From: Legionellales bacterium
Lineage (GTDB): Bacteria > Pseudomonadota > Gammaproteobacteria > JAHCLG01
Length of the DNA: 38,457 nucleotides
Assembly: GCA_026125385.1 (NCBI GenBank)
Contig: JAHCLG010000024.1
Coordinates: 1 to 38,457, forward strand
Reading direction: 5' to 3'
The notes below the pieces were generated by a model. It did no database searches. It was not told where the DNA came from and saw nothing but the letters and a program-made list of their open reading frames with translations. This document shows, piece by piece, positions 15,710 to 26,000 of this stretch (position 1 is the stretch's first letter; every line of letters begins with the position of its first letter). A program made the position numbers and the translations under genes.

Positions 15710-16570
15710 ATGACCTATTTAAATATCGCAGCGTATAAATTTGTAACTATCCAACCCGAAAATTTAACTCCCTGGCGAGATGCTTTAAAATTATATACTC
15801 GTAGCCAAGGTTTGCGTGGCACTATTTTATTATCGCCCGAAGGAATTAATTTATTCATGGCGGGCCCTGAAAATAAAATTCGCGATTTTCAAATTCATTT
15901 AGCCACCTTTTCAGGATGCGAAAATTTAATTTACAAAGAAAGTTTTTCTGACACTCAACCGTTTTCCCGCATGTTAGTTAAAATTAAAGAAGAAATCATT
16001 GCCTTTGGACAAGATAATATTGAACCTGCCAAACAAACCGCACCTTATGTTTCACCACAAGAATTTAAACAATGGTATGAAAATAATAAAGATATGATTG
16101 TCGTGGATACGCGTAACGACTATGAATATCGCGTAGGAACTTTTAAAAATGCCGTAGATTTACACATTCAACATTTTCGTCAATTTCCCGAAGCCATTCA
16201 ACACTTAGAAGACTGCAAAGATAAAACCATTGTCACGTTTTGTACGGGTGGAATTCGCTGCGAAAAAGCCGCAGAATTCATGCGTCAACAAGGATTTAAT
16301 CAAGTGTATCAACTTGAAGGCGGCATTTTAAATTATTTTGAACAATGCGGTGGCGATTTTTACGAAGGCGAATGTTTTGTCTTTGATAAACGTGTAGCAC
16401 TCGATCCTAATTTACAAGAAAGTGCCACTATCCAATGTTACGCCTGTCGCAATCCATTGACAAAAGACGATCAAGAAAATTGCCAAGGCATATGCCCTTA
16501 TTGTCACGATCAAACTATCGGCCAACGTTTAGTCAGCGCTGACGCTGCTCTCGACACCGTTTCTCCCTAA
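15710..16570 (+). CDS. trhO: tRNA uridine(34) hydroxylase, rhodanese family
   Basis: 286 residues from ATG 15710 (GAGG 5 bases before it); an in-frame TTG 24 bases upstream is less likely. TrhO (YceA) hydroxylates wobble uridine 34 of tRNA in 5-methoxyuridine/cmo5U formation. The N-terminal domain (SQGLRGTILLSPEGINLFMAG) and central rhodanese domain (IVVDTRNDYEYRVGTF, then VTFCTGGIRCEKAAEF with the active-site C178) are intact. The C-terminal end has a cysteine cluster CYACRNPL...CQGICPYC that probably binds zinc, as in family members. The neighbouring methyltransferase is upstream on the same strand but separated; a functional link is unproven. Confidence 0.94.
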   Translation: MTYLNIAAYKFVTIQPENLTPWRDALKLYTRSQGLRGTILLSPEGINLFMAGPENKIRDFQIHLATFSGCENLIYKESFSDTQPFSRMLVKIKEEIIAFGQDNIEPAKQTAPYVSPQEFKQWYENNKDMIVVDTRNDYEYRVGTFKNAVDLHIQHFRQFPEAIQHLEDCKDKTIVTFCTGGIRCEKAAEFMRQQGFNQVYQLEGGILNYFEQCGGDFYEGECFVFDKRVALDPNLQESATIQCYACRNPLTKDDQENCQGICPYCHDQTIGQRLVSADAALDTVSP

Positions 16571-16663
16571 CGCCATAGTTGGGTTTTTGCCCTCATTTGC
16601 CTGCTGGCTATTTTGTAGTATAGGAAAAATTGGTCATGTCGAGATACTTAATTCCTTGGAATA

Positions 16664-17647
16664 TTACATCCTCTTAATCGTAAAACTCATTACTTCAGCA
16701 ATATCGCGCGTTTGTAATTTAATCATGAGTAAACGATCAAATCCTAAGGCAACACCCGCACACGGTGGTAAGCCTTGTTTTAGGGCTTGAATAAAATACG
16801 GATCGATGGCTAAGCTTGGTAATCCTGCTTGTTCTCGCAAAGCTATATCTTGTTGAAAACGTTGTTGTTGCTCTTGGTGATCGCTGAGTTCATGAAAGCC
16901 ATTGGCTAATTCTATACCTTGAATATAAACTTCAAAACGTTCCGCGTATTCATGATGATTTTCTCGGCGAATTTTCGCAAGTGCCGCTTGTTCTGGCGGG
17001 TAGTCGTAAATCATAATTGGTTGATTAAAACCTAATTCCGGCTCAATTAAATGCGTCATTAATAATTCTAAACACGTGGTTTTATCGGTTAGTTCACCAT
17101 AAAAATTAGGCACTAATGCTTGCGTTAATTCTCTTAATTGAGAGAATGAAATTTCCCAGGGATCGAATTTTAATTTTTCGCTGAATAATGCTTGATACGA
17201 TTTTTTTTCGGCGGGTAAGGAAGATAATAGAGTTTGTAATAATTCATCGACTTCATTCATTAATTGATGATGATCAAAATCCATTCGGTACCATTCTACT
17301 AGGGTAAATTCAGGATTATGTTTTCTACCGATTTCTTGATTGCGAAAGGCTTTACAAATTTGATATATCGAACCCATCCCAGCACATAATAAACGTTTCA
17401 TGGCATATTCCGGTGAGGTTTGCAAATAATAGGTTGTTTGCGCGGGTTGCAAGAGAGTTGCAAACGCATGCAAATGCAAATCGGTCACCCCGTGACTCGC
17501 GAGTAACGGGGTTTCGACTTCTAATACTTGCTTTTTTGCAAAAAACTCGCGGGTTTGTGCTAATAATTGCGCCCGTATTTGCAAATGCAAATTACTGGCT
17601 GTTGGTTGCCACATTAAGTCTGAATTATTCTTTGGCACGCGAGACAT
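16664..17647 (-). CDS. epmA: EF-P--(R)-beta-lysine ligase
   Basis: 327 residues, a lysyl-tRNA-synthetase-like class II enzyme without the anticodon-binding domain, as in EpmA/GenX/PoxA. It attaches (R)-beta-lysine to Lys34 of EF-P. Class II motifs are seen: [39 protein letters not shown] (motif 2), [11 protein letters not shown], and [12 protein letters not shown] (motif 3). With the start at 17647 it overlaps the efp 3' end by 23 bases, implying translational coupling; an alternative ATG at 17614 gives no overlap but lacks a ribosome binding site. Its substrate efp is immediately upstream and epmB is divergent next to it. Confidence 0.95.
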   Translation of the reverse strand: MSRVPKNNSDLMWQPTASNLHLQIRAQLLAQTREFFAKKQVLEVETPLLASHGVTDLHLHAFATLLQPAQTTYYLQTSPEYAMKRLLCAGMGSIYQICKAFRNQEIGRKHNPEFTLVEWYRMDFDHHQLMNEVDELLQTLLSSLPAEKKSYQALFSEKLKFDPWEISFSQLRELTQALVPNFYGELTDKTTCLELLMTHLIEPELGFNQPIMIYDYPPEQAALAKIRRENHHEYAERFEVYIQGIELANGFHELSDHQEQQQRFQQDIALREQAGLPSLAIDPYFIQALKQGLPPCAGVALGFDRLLMIKLQTRDIAEVMSFTIKRM

Positions 17648-18194
17648 AGCTACCGTTACGAGTATCGACTTTAATTAATTCGCCATTTTGCACGAATAAT
17701 GGCACTCGCACCACCGCACCGGTTTCTAAAGTAGCAGGTTTTCCGCCACCACCGCTGGTATCGCCTTTTAACCCCGGATCGGTTTCAACAATTTTTAATA
17801 CCACAAAATTGGGTGGCATGATGGATAAAGGCGCGCCATTCCACAACGTCATTAAACACATGTCTTGTTCTTTAAGCCATTGTTTGGCATCGGCAAGACC
17901 CGCTTCACTTACCGAATATTGTTCAAAACTATCGGGTTGCATAAAATGCCAATATTCACCATCCGTATAAAGATATTGGACATCGACATCGTTGACGTCG
18001 GCTGCTTCCACACTTTCACCGGATTTATAGGTGCGTTCAATCACGCGTCCTGTTTTTAAATTACGAATGCGCACGCGATTAAAGGCTTGACCTTTACCTG
18101 GTTTAACAAATTCGTTTTCGATAATACTGCAAGGATCACCATCTAAAATGATCTTTAGCCCACTTTTAAATTCATTGGTAGAATACGATGCCAT
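17625..18194 (-). CDS. efp: Translation elongation factor P
   Basis: 189 residues, standard length. EF-P rescues ribosomes stalled on polyproline stretches. The modification loop reads [10 protein letters not shown] with K34 in the E. coli position, and both epmA and epmB are adjacent, so beta-lysylation of K34 is expected. The start [12 protein letters not shown] at 18192-18194 is preferred to an upstream in-frame codon because GAGG stands upstream and homology begins here. Three domains (KOW-like N-terminal, two OB folds) follow the normal order. Its start codon is only 38 bases from that of divergent epmB. Confidence 0.97.
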   Translation of the reverse strand: MASYSTNEFKSGLKIILDGDPCSIIENEFVKPGKGQAFNRVRIRNLKTGRVIERTYKSGESVEAADVNDVDVQYLYTDGEYWHFMQPDSFEQYSVSEAGLADAKQWLKEQDMCLMTLWNGAPLSIMPPNFVVLKIVETDPGLKGDTSGGGGKPATLETGAVVRVPLFVQNGELIKVDTRNGSYVSRAKE

Positions 18195-18232
18195 TGAGAA
18201 CCTCATTTTGTAACCGTAAGGAATTGCATGCG

Positions 18233-19216
18233 ATGATACCGCGAACCCTCCCCTCGAAGCAAACCTGGCAGCAACTTTTACGCACCAGCATTACCTCTGC
18301 AACAGAGTTATGCGCTTACTTGGGCTTACCTCCCACTCTGCAACACGACAATAATTTTGCCCTACGAGTACCCAGAGGATTTGTCGATCGCATGCAAAGA
18401 AATAATCCGCAGGATCCACTCTTATTACAAGTTTTACCGCAAGCACAAGAATTGACTGAGTATCCAGGATTTAGTCAAGACCCGTTGCAAGAAGCGCAAT
18501 TTAACCGTATTCCCGGCATTTTGCACAAATACCCAAATCGCATTTTAGTGACTTTAACAGGACATTGCGCGGTGAATTGTCGTTATTGTTTTCGACGGCA
18601 TTTTCCCTATGCAGAAAATACCTTAGGTACTAAACACTGGGAAAATATTTTTAATTATCTTCGTGAACATCCTGAAGTGAATGAAGTGATTTTAAGTGGT
18701 GGTGATCCGTTAATTTTACCCGATGCACTCTTAAAAGAATTTGCAGAAAACATTGCAACCATTTCTCATATCGATACCTTACGCATTCATTCACGCTTAC
18801 CTATTGTGATCCCCGAACGTATTTGCGATGAATTTATTGCTTGGTTTAGTCAATCGCGTTTGCAACCGGTATTAGTTACTCATTGCAATCATCCCCAAGA
18901 AATTAATGAAGCGGTCTCTTGGCATTTACAACAATTATCATGTCACGGAATTACTGCACTCAATCAATCTGTTTTATTAAAACACGTCAATAACGATGCT
19001 AAAATTTTAGCGCAATTAAGCAAACAATTATTTGCAGCAAAAGTGTTACCATATTATTTACACCGACTCGATGCGGTAAAAGGCGCTGGTCATTTTGCAT
19101 TACCGCTAGAAGAAATTCACACGATTTACGCGCAACTACAATGTTTGTTGCCGGGTTATTTATTACCGAAATTAGTACAAGAAATTCCAGGTAAATTACA
19201 TAAGACTTTAATATGA
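18233..19216 (+). CDS. epmB: EF-P beta-lysylation protein, lysine 2,3-aminomutase family
   Basis: 327 residues. Radical SAM enzyme that makes (R)-beta-lysine for EF-P. The iron-sulphur motif is C112-x3-C116-x2-C119 in [20 protein letters not shown], followed by [27 protein letters not shown] and [17 protein letters not shown], all hallmarks of the aminomutase family. ATG 18233 is chosen because homology starts there and AAGGA stands about 10 bases upstream. It is divergent from efp-epmA with 38 bases between start codons. It ends with [15 protein letters not shown] as E. coli EpmB does. Confidence 0.96.
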   Translation: MIPRTLPSKQTWQQLLRTSITSATELCAYLGLPPTLQHDNNFALRVPRGFVDRMQRNNPQDPLLLQVLPQAQELTEYPGFSQDPLQEAQFNRIPGILHKYPNRILVTLTGHCAVNCRYCFRRHFPYAENTLGTKHWENIFNYLREHPEVNEVILSGGDPLILPDALLKEFAENIATISHIDTLRIHSRLPIVIPERICDEFIAWFSQSRLQPVLVTHCNHPQEINEAVSWHLQQLSCHGITALNQSVLLKHVNNDAKILAQLSKQLFAAKVLPYYLHRLDAVKGAGHFALPLEEIHTIYAQLQCLLPGYLLPKLVQEIPGKLHKTLI

Positions 19217-19344
19217 TGAATAGCAATGCAATTTTCAGCAAACATATTTTTTAAAGATTCGGATTCTTATAAAATAATTTCGGCCAATGCGGATGATAAT
19301 CCTCGATAATAATTTTACGCTGCATTACTTACTCTCACGATTAT

Positions 19345-20301
19345 TTATGCCGCCGTATAACGATGCGCCATGCTTTTGGTCGCACGAACTAAGGCATCGA
19401 CAATCGCCGGTTCAGCAGCGGCATGTCCTGCATCACGTATAATGTTTAATTGCGAGGATGGCCAGGCTTTATGTAACTCCCACGCGTGTTCTAATGGAGT
19501 TAACATATCGTAACGACCATGCACTATAATTCCTGGAATTTTTTGGATTGCGGCAATATTTTGTAAAATTTGATTAGGCTCTAGAAATAAATGATTTTTA
19601 AAATAATGACAGCTTATTCGCGCAAACGGCACGGCGCGTTTTGGATCGGACAGCTCTTCTAATAATTGTGGGCTGGGATCAAGCGTTGCACAGCGCGCTT
19701 CCCACAAAGCCCAAGCTTTCGCGGCAGTCATGCGCATTAAATCATCTTTACCCGTGACGCGAATATAATTAGCTTGAATTAAATCGTGTTGTTCTGCTTT
19801 AGGAATATGACTAATAAAATCTTCCCAAAAATCGGGGAACATGTGATTCATGCCATCGCGGTAAATCCAATGGATGTCTTGTTCGCGATTTAAAAATACT
19901 CCGCGTAAAATTAATCCCATGACTTTTTCAGGATACGTTTCCGCATACGCTAAACCAAGTGTCGCACCCCATGAACCGCCAAAAATAATCCAGCGATCGA
20001 TATTTAACAATTCACGAATTTTTTCGATATCTTGAATTAAATCTTGTGTGGTATTTTCTTCAATCGAGCCATAAGGTGTAGAGCGACCACAACCACGTTG
20101 ATCAAAAGCAATAATCCGATAAATCATCGGATCAAAAAACCGACGCGATTGATCGCTACACCCAAAACCTGGGCCGCCATGCAAAAATAAAACGGGAAGC
20201 CCTGTGGGTTCTCCCGATTCTTCAATATAAAGTTGATGGATTTTTCCTACTTTTAAAGCATGTTTTGCATAGGGACGAATGGCTGGATAATATGATAGCA
20301 T
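19345..20301 (-). CDS. pip: Proline iminopeptidase (alpha/beta hydrolase)
   Basis: 318 residues from ATG 20301; a GTG lies one codon upstream. Belongs to peptidase family S33, which removes N-terminal proline from peptides. HGGPG (41-45) forms the oxyanion hole, GGSWGATLGLAY holds the nucleophile S110, the acid is in HGRYDMLTP and the base in DAGHAA. The QRGCGRSTP motif is also typical. It is cytoplasmic, single-gene, convergent with epmB. The 128-base spacer downstream holds no clear terminator. Confidence 0.95.
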   Translation of the reverse strand: MLSYYPAIRPYAKHALKVGKIHQLYIEESGEPTGLPVLFLHGGPGFGCSDQSRRFFDPMIYRIIAFDQRGCGRSTPYGSIEENTTQDLIQDIEKIRELLNIDRWIIFGGSWGATLGLAYAETYPEKVMGLILRGVFLNREQDIHWIYRDGMNHMFPDFWEDFISHIPKAEQHDLIQANYIRVTGKDDLMRMTAAKAWALWEARCATLDPSPQLLEELSDPKRAVPFARISCHYFKNHLFLEPNQILQNIAAIQKIPGIIVHGRYDMLTPLEHAWELHKAWPSSQLNIIRDAGHAAAEPAIVDALVRATKSMAHRYTAA

Positions 20302-20365
20302 CACTTCTTACTCTTTCAGTTAAAATCATGAATATTCCTTTCATCGTATATCTTCACACAAACCC

Positions 20366-20393
20366 TTGTCTCTTTTCAATTGCCCAGTATAAT
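20366..20393 (+). promoter_or_regulatory. Sigma-70 promoter of alanine dehydrogenase
   Basis: TTGTCT (20366-20371), a 16-base spacer and a perfect TATAAT (20388-20393), 35 bases before the ald start codon. Confidence 0.65.
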
Positions 20394-20427
20394 GCGCGAA
20401 GACAATGACATCTATTTGGAGAAAAAT

Positions 20428-21546
20428 ATGTTAATCGGCGTTCCAAAAGAAATTAAAAATCGTGAATATCGTGTAGGCATGGTGCCAGCCAGTGTGCGTG
20501 AATTAGTATTACGCGGCCATAAAATTGTGGTTGAAGCTGGGGCTGGTGAAGGCATTGGGATTACCGATAAACTCTATGTGGAAGCGGGTGCAACGCTTGC
20601 TAATTCCGCTAGCGAAATTTTTGCTAAAGCCGATTTAATTGTCAAAGTCAAAGAACCGCAACCACAAGAATGCAAAATGTTGCGTCCAGGACAAATTTTA
20701 TTTACTTATTTACATTTAGCACCCGATCCTGAACAAGCAGAATTATTATTAGCCTCGGGTTGTTCTGCGATTGCGTATGAAACCGTAACCGATGCGCGTG
20801 GCGGTTTACCCTTGTTATCTCCCATGAGTGAAGTCGCCGGTCGGATGTCCATTCAAGCGGGCGCGCATTGCTTGGAAAAAGCTCAAGGCGGAAATGGCGT
20901 TTTATTAGGTGGGGTACCAGGCGTGGCACCCGCTAAAGTCACTGTGATTGGTGGCGGTGTTGTGGGTACGAATGCCGTGCGCATGGCCATGGGAATGGAA
21001 GCCAGTGTTACTGTGCTCGATAAATCGTTACGCCGATTACAAGAATTGGATTTTCAATTCGGCTCGAAATTAAATACTATTTTTGCGACCAACGAAGCGA
21101 TTGAACAGTATGTTGTAAATTCCGATCTCGTCGTAGGTGCAGTATTAATTCCGGGTGCTGCCGCGCCCAAATTAGTTTCGCGTGAATTAGTGAAAAAAAT
21201 GAAAAAAGGTTCCGTGCTCGTCGATGTGGCTATTGATCAAGGTGGATGCTTTGCAACGTCGCGTCCGACCACTCATGATGAACCTACTTATATTACCGAT
21301 GGTGTCATTCATTATTGTGTCACCAATATGCCAGGTGGCGTCCCTCGCACTGCAACCTTTGCCTTAAATAATGCGACATTACCTTTTATTGTCGAACTCG
21401 CCGATAAAGGTTTAGCCACGGCGTTATTAGAAAACCCTCATTTACGCAACGGCCTCAATGTTCATCATTCTCATATTACTTATCAAGCCGTAGCGCAAGC
21501 CTTAAATCGCGAATATATTGATCCCGTCGGCTTATTTACAGGGTAA
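20428..21546 (+). CDS. ald: L-alanine dehydrogenase
   Basis: 372 residues, the family length. It interconverts L-alanine and pyruvate + NH3 with NAD. The start [20 protein letters not shown] is the family N-terminus; GGAG lies 6 bases before ATG 20428, so an upstream in-frame ATG at 20380 is rejected. Pyruvate-binding residues R15, K75 (VKVKEP) and H96 (YLHLAPD) are present, as are the NAD fold [17 protein letters not shown] and the [18 protein letters not shown] active-site segment. In host-associated bacteria amino acids are often carbon sources, so catabolic use of alanine is likely. Followed by a 500-base repeat region. Confidence 0.96.
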   Translation: MLIGVPKEIKNREYRVGMVPASVRELVLRGHKIVVEAGAGEGIGITDKLYVEAGATLANSASEIFAKADLIVKVKEPQPQECKMLRPGQILFTYLHLAPDPEQAELLLASGCSAIAYETVTDARGGLPLLSPMSEVAGRMSIQAGAHCLEKAQGGNGVLLGGVPGVAPAKVTVIGGGVVGTNAVRMAMGMEASVTVLDKSLRRLQELDFQFGSKLNTIFATNEAIEQYVVNSDLVVGAVLIPGAAAPKLVSRELVKKMKKGSVLVDVAIDQGGCFATSRPTTHDEPTYITDGVIHYCVTNMPGGVPRTATFALNNATLPFIVELADKGLATALLENPHLRNGLNVHHSHITYQAVAQALNREYIDPVGLFTG

Positions 21547-21550
21547 TAAT

Positions 21551-21608
21551 GTAGCCTGGAACGAGCAAAGCGCGTAGCCTGGATCGTAGCGCAGCGAAGA
21601 TCCAGGAT
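21551..21608. repeat. CCTGGA palindrome family 3, compound copy
   Basis: GTAGCCTGGAACGAGCAAAG is followed directly by GTAGCCTGGATCGTAGCGCA, then GCGAAGATCCAGGATC. The CCTGGAT...ATCCAGG ends are inverted repeats. Similar units occur at 21901-21927 and 22021-22053. It begins 4 bases after the ald stop. Confidence 0.75.
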
Positions 21609-21609
21609 C

Positions 21610-21737
21610 ATATACTCAAAACAATTGGATTTTAGGCGAGGCGTCGAGTTAAAGATGCGAAGGAGTGTATACTGAATACATGACTGAGCAGCTTTAGCTC
21701 GACAACAAAGCCTAAAATTCAAGTGTGAAGAGTATAG
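21610..21737. repeat. Foldback element family 2, copy 2 (128 bp)
   Basis: Left end ATATACTCAAAACAATTGGA then TTTTAGGC; right end, read inverted, CTATACTCTTCACACTTGAA then TTTTAGGC. An inner pair GTCGAGTTAAAGATGC / GTCGAGCTAAAGCTGC continues the palindrome. The centre GAAGGAGTGTATACTGAATA is identical to copy 1 at 7135-7264. The arms are better conserved here than in copy 1. Confidence 0.85.
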
Positions 21738-21748
21738 TTGAATTTTTT

Positions 21749-21856
21749 TTAATGGATTAAAAGGTAACTCACGTCACTATCACCGCCAACCACAGTACGT
21801 GCGATATCGCGAGTCGATGCTAAAAAAGAAAATTTTGAAAAACCAAAAAAATACAT
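21749..21856 (-). CDS. Possible 35-residue protein
   Basis: A short frame starting MYFFGFSKFSFLAS and ending DVSYLLIH, in a spacer otherwise filled with repeats. Its middle (TRDIARTVVGGDSDV) looks more like protein than random DNA. There is only a weak GGTG before the ATG. It could be a remnant of a longer gene or part of another repeat. I do not recognise it and list it so the 21547-22050 spacer is fully described. Confidence 0.2.
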   Translation of the reverse strand: MYFFGFSKFSFLASTRDIARTVVGGDSDVSYLLIH

Positions 21857-21900
21857 CACCAATCAAATTTAAAAATAATTGCATATAACGTTAGTGGTGG

Positions 21901-21927
21901 CCTGGAACGAGCAAAGTGAGATCCAGG
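21901..21927. repeat. CCTGGA palindrome family 3, short copy
   Basis: CCTGGAACGAGCAAAGTGAG followed by ATCCAGG; same family as 21551-21608 with a shorter centre. The flank to 22020 holds nothing else I recognise. Confidence 0.7.
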
Positions 21928-22020
21928 ATTGATCTCGTTTAACCCCCAATCTTTAACAACCTCACAAAACTTAATTAAATTCAGGATTCGTTTTTTTTAG
22001 GAGTTTTAAAATTTCACCGA

Positions 22021-22053
22021 TCCTGGATCGCAGCGCAGCGAAGTTCCAGGCTA
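22021..22053. repeat. CCTGGA palindrome family 3, copy overlapping the mltB stop
   Basis: TCCTGGATCGCAGCGCAGCG, then AAGTTCCAGGCTAC. Read on the minus strand the end is GTAGCCTGGA, and its TAG is the stop codon of the transglycosylase gene. Confidence 0.75.
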
Positions 22054-23016
22054 CTTATGAGTTAATTCATTCATCAACACACCAATACTCAACACATAAT
22101 ACGTAGATTGGTTCCAGTGATATACGGCACGGAAATTGTCTGAATAGACTAAATAGCCTTGAGTGGAATCATGATCGGGAAAGAATAATGATGCCATCGC
22201 CTGTGAATGAGGCAAGACATAACCTGCTTTTGAACGCACCCCTTGATTTAACCAATAATTGACGGAATGTTCATAACGACCTTCCCAACGTCCAATAGCA
22301 GTGGGCACCTGCACAGGAATTAAAATGGGATGAGATAAATTAAAATGTTTATGCTGTAAAAAATTCGCCATACTTGCAAAAATATCGCCGGAATTATGCC
22401 AAATATCTTTACGACCATCGTGATTATAATCCACCGCAAAATCTAAATAGGCACTAGGCATAAATTGGCATTGCCCCATCGCTCCCGCCCACGAGCCTCG
22501 CATATCTTGCATATCAATAGCTCGTTTATCTAAAATTTGTAAAGCATCCATTAACTGTTCACGAAACATTCTACGCCGACGATCGCGATACGCCAAAGTA
22601 ACTAAATTACTGATTTCAGGATAATCTCCTTGGATGTGGCCATAGTTCGTTTCTAAGCCCCATAACGCCACAATTAAATTAGCAGGAATATGATAGTCAT
22701 GAGCAATTTGTGTTAGTAACTGATGATGTTTATTTAATTCAATTCTTCCTTGTTCAATGCGTTTTTCGGTAACACTTTTATTTAAATATTCTAAAAAAGT
22801 TAAGGGGCTGGCATGATAAGCGCGCGCGTGAGTGACATGTTGATAAAGTAATTGCACATTTCCTAAGGCTTGTCGAACCACCCAAGGTGAGATTCCACGC
22901 TGAAGTGCTTGCCGTTGTAAATCGTAGATAAATTCACGAAAAGAACCATCGGCAAATGCATGATTAAACACACACAATAAACTGAATAGTAACCAAATCC
23001 ATTTGCGAATTTTCAT
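22051..23016 (-). CDS. MltB-family lytic murein transglycosylase
   Basis: 321 residues from ATG 23016 (a TTG four codons upstream is an alternative). It cleaves peptidoglycan glycan strands with formation of anhydro-muramic acid. A signal peptide is present (IWLLFSLLCVFNHAFA), without a lipobox, so it is periplasmic and soluble rather than lipid-anchored. The SLT_2 catalytic signature WGLETNYG holds the catalytic Glu, followed by GSWAGAMGQCQFMPSAYLDFA and DYNHDGRKDIWHN. The stop codon TAG comes from a dispersed CCTGGA repeat, so the last residues may be altered. The MltB/SltB group is certain; the exact paralogue is not. Confidence 0.92.
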   Translation of the reverse strand: MKIRKWIWLLFSLLCVFNHAFADGSFREFIYDLQRQALQRGISPWVVRQALGNVQLLYQHVTHARAYHASPLTFLEYLNKSVTEKRIEQGRIELNKHHQLLTQIAHDYHIPANLIVALWGLETNYGHIQGDYPEISNLVTLAYRDRRRRMFREQLMDALQILDKRAIDMQDMRGSWAGAMGQCQFMPSAYLDFAVDYNHDGRKDIWHNSGDIFASMANFLQHKHFNLSHPILIPVQVPTAIGRWEGRYEHSVNYWLNQGVRSKAGYVLPHSQAMASLFFPDHDSTQGYLVYSDNFRAVYHWNQSTYYVLSIGVLMNELTHK

Positions 23017-23096
23017 AGCGTAAAACAAACTCTAGATGAAGTAGATTTATCTTAACGGGGAGATGAAATAAAAGCAAGATACTACGAAATTTAGAT

Positions 23097-26000
23097 TCAA
23101 GATTTTCCGACAATCTTCAAGCGTCGTTTACGATAATATTGTTGCATGGCTTCATCTTCTTGTATCTCCATTTGTTGTTCTATATCGGCTTGCCAGGCTG
23201 CTACGTTGTTAGCAAAATTATCGATAAAATCCAATAACCGATTTTCCAAGTCATTAACATTTTTCTTAGCATTTAAAAAATGATTATAGCGCGACTGGTA
23301 TTGGCGAGAAATATAACGAAGAATTTTAAAATTAAGCGGCGAATTCAGTTCCAGCTTTATCTGTTGCAAGCGCGCTTGTGCCGCTTGATAGGCAATGATC
23401 AATGAGTGAACTGTCATAGCAAAACGCTGATCAAGTTCTTCTAGCATGATATCATCACTTACGTGTTGCCGATGTGCCAAATATAAATAATTTAATATCT
23501 CCTCTACATTGAGAAGACATTGTTGGTTACTGAAGTTAATTTTTCGTTTAAATTGCCTAAAAATAGTAAACAAAAAATGAGGTTTTTTTCTAGCTAGCAT
23601 TGCTTGACGTTTGGTGATTAATAACTCTACCTTGCCACGGTATTCAGTATAAGCTTGCAATAATGTTTCTGTTAAATTATTCAGAGTCTTATTGGCATCC
23701 AATAAATGATCTTTATCGATTGTGGTTTCTGTTGTTAATAATTGACGTTTTAAATAACTTAGTAAACGTATTAACAATAATTTACGGGTTAAACAATCAT
23801 AGCGCGTTGATAAAAAATGATCGACAGCTACTTTTAATTCTTCTAGTGATTGCTGAATAGAATTTTGATTGCTCGCGATATTTTCTTCATAATTATCATC
23901 TCCACGCAGGCGTGACCATTGGTTAATATACGCCAAATGCGCATCCCTCATTTTTAACCATTCGATTTCTGCATTAGTGGTTTTTACAATTGCTAAAGCT
24001 TCTCGAATAAAATCACTCAAATGACGCGAGGGGAATGTTAACATTTTAAATGATTGTTCAATAATGGTTTCTGCTTTTTTCAAATGAGTATAGCGATCTA
24101 ATAATATTTCTGCGCGCTTAGTTAATAATGAATGTGATGCATGATGAATCACAAGTCTTGAAAGCTCTTCCGCCTTCAAAATTTGATCTTGATGGCATTT
24201 TTGCAAATGTATTAAGTATTCTTTATTATTGTTGACGCATTTATAAATATTGCTTAATGTCCGAGACCGATTCTCTAAATGATTAATAAATTTTTGCAAT
24301 TGCAGTAGGCGAAATTCAATAACGTTTAATAACTCTTTTGCCATTTCTGTGTGATTTTTTCTTTTTTCACTTAATTTTTCTAGAAAGAGTTTGCTACGCT
24401 CGTAAAAATTTTTCAAGGGTGTAATTTTATTATTAAAATCAGTCGTCATTGCTGCAATATACCCCGATTCAGAGTGAAGATTAACTTCTATTTTTCTGAG
24501 AATACTATCAAGATTGTCAACCATTATTATATCTTCTTTGGGGTTAAGAAATGGGATTACGCTTGGGATGGCCAGAATACTTTTTGAAAAGGATTTTAAT
24601 AAGTAAAAGAAATTTAATTCTCTATAGTCCAATGAATTTATACCCCATTGATTATGCGTAGAGAGTATGAGCGCATTTTCTTTTGCTTGATGGGTTATTT
24701 CATTAATCAGATTTCGACAAACTTTACTATGGATTTTTCCATATGAAAAACTATGACTAATTGACTCAACAAAATAATTTAAGCCAAGCGTTAAATGGTG
24801 TCTTTCCAATAAAGCTTGCGTGACATCATGAACAATACTTTTCAAAAATAAGGAGTGTTCTCCAGATTGTTGTAAAGTATTTTTCAGTTCAGTTAGCTGT
24901 TCATAATCTTGTTCACGTTTTTTATAGTTATCTTGCTTGAAGCTATTAATAAAATATTGATAATCCGACTTTAAATGTTGTTCGCTAACAATGTGCTCTG
25001 CTAATACCACAGCTATGGTATATAAAATAGCTTTTTCTTCTCTATGAGCATCGTTAATAATATTTTCATCGTCTACTCTATTATTACTTTGAGAAAATGA
25101 GGAGAGATTGATGTCTGATGCCGTAGAGTAATGCTCAATTATTGCATGCAGTTTATCACGCAAGCTAATGGCTTTTTTATATTGATTAGGAAATTCATTT
25201 AATACATGTTTTATTCTATTTTCCGCATGATCAATTAACACCAATAACTCAGGCGGGTATTTCCCCTGTTGAAAAAAAACGGATTGCAGGTGAATACTTG
25301 ACTCTAAATTAGAAGATTTTGCGGAAATGATTGTAAGTTGATTCATTAAATCTTCTAATTCATCTAGCAAAGACTCCCCCTTTAATGAAAATTCGGGTGA
25401 ATTTTCTTTTATTGATGGTTGATGTTGAAAAATTTTCATCAGCGCAGAATTAACTTGTGAAAATTGATCGTCTATCAATAAAATCTGAATTAAATCTTGA
25501 CCTAGCACCATGACATCAAATTGTTCTGAAAGCGTGCGTGTCTGCTTATAATCCATGCGATTTTCTAATGAATTTCTAAGCTGGATTAATACCTTTCGTA
25601 AAGAAGGCGTCATTGTTTTTGCCAAATCTTTACCCATTACTCGATTAATTTTGCGAATTTCTTCACTCGAATTGGTGTTTTTTAATAAGATTAAACGAAT
25701 TAAATCTAATAATTGATCAAGCTGCTGTTGAATCAAACTTTCTCTTAATTCCTGATAATGTGCTTGCGATGATTGTTCTTTGAAAGTATTGCGCTTTGAA
25801 AGCGCATCATCCACAATTCTCTCATTCATGGCAAGAAGAGCCTGTTCACATTGATTGAGTAATTGATATTGTTCATAAAAAAAATGTTCTAAATCGGCAA
25901 TACGTTGCCGGCGATAAACGTTTAAAACCTCAAGATTGGTAACGGGAAATTCAATTAAACTAGTCAATTCATCATTCATACAATTAGGTAAACAATCTGC

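Noticed and set aside
14902-16570. Methyltransferase followed by trhO as a CmoA/CmoB-like tRNA modification pair
   Set aside because: The methyltransferase lacks recognisable CmoA/CmoB features beyond the general SAM motif, and the genes are about 85 bases apart.
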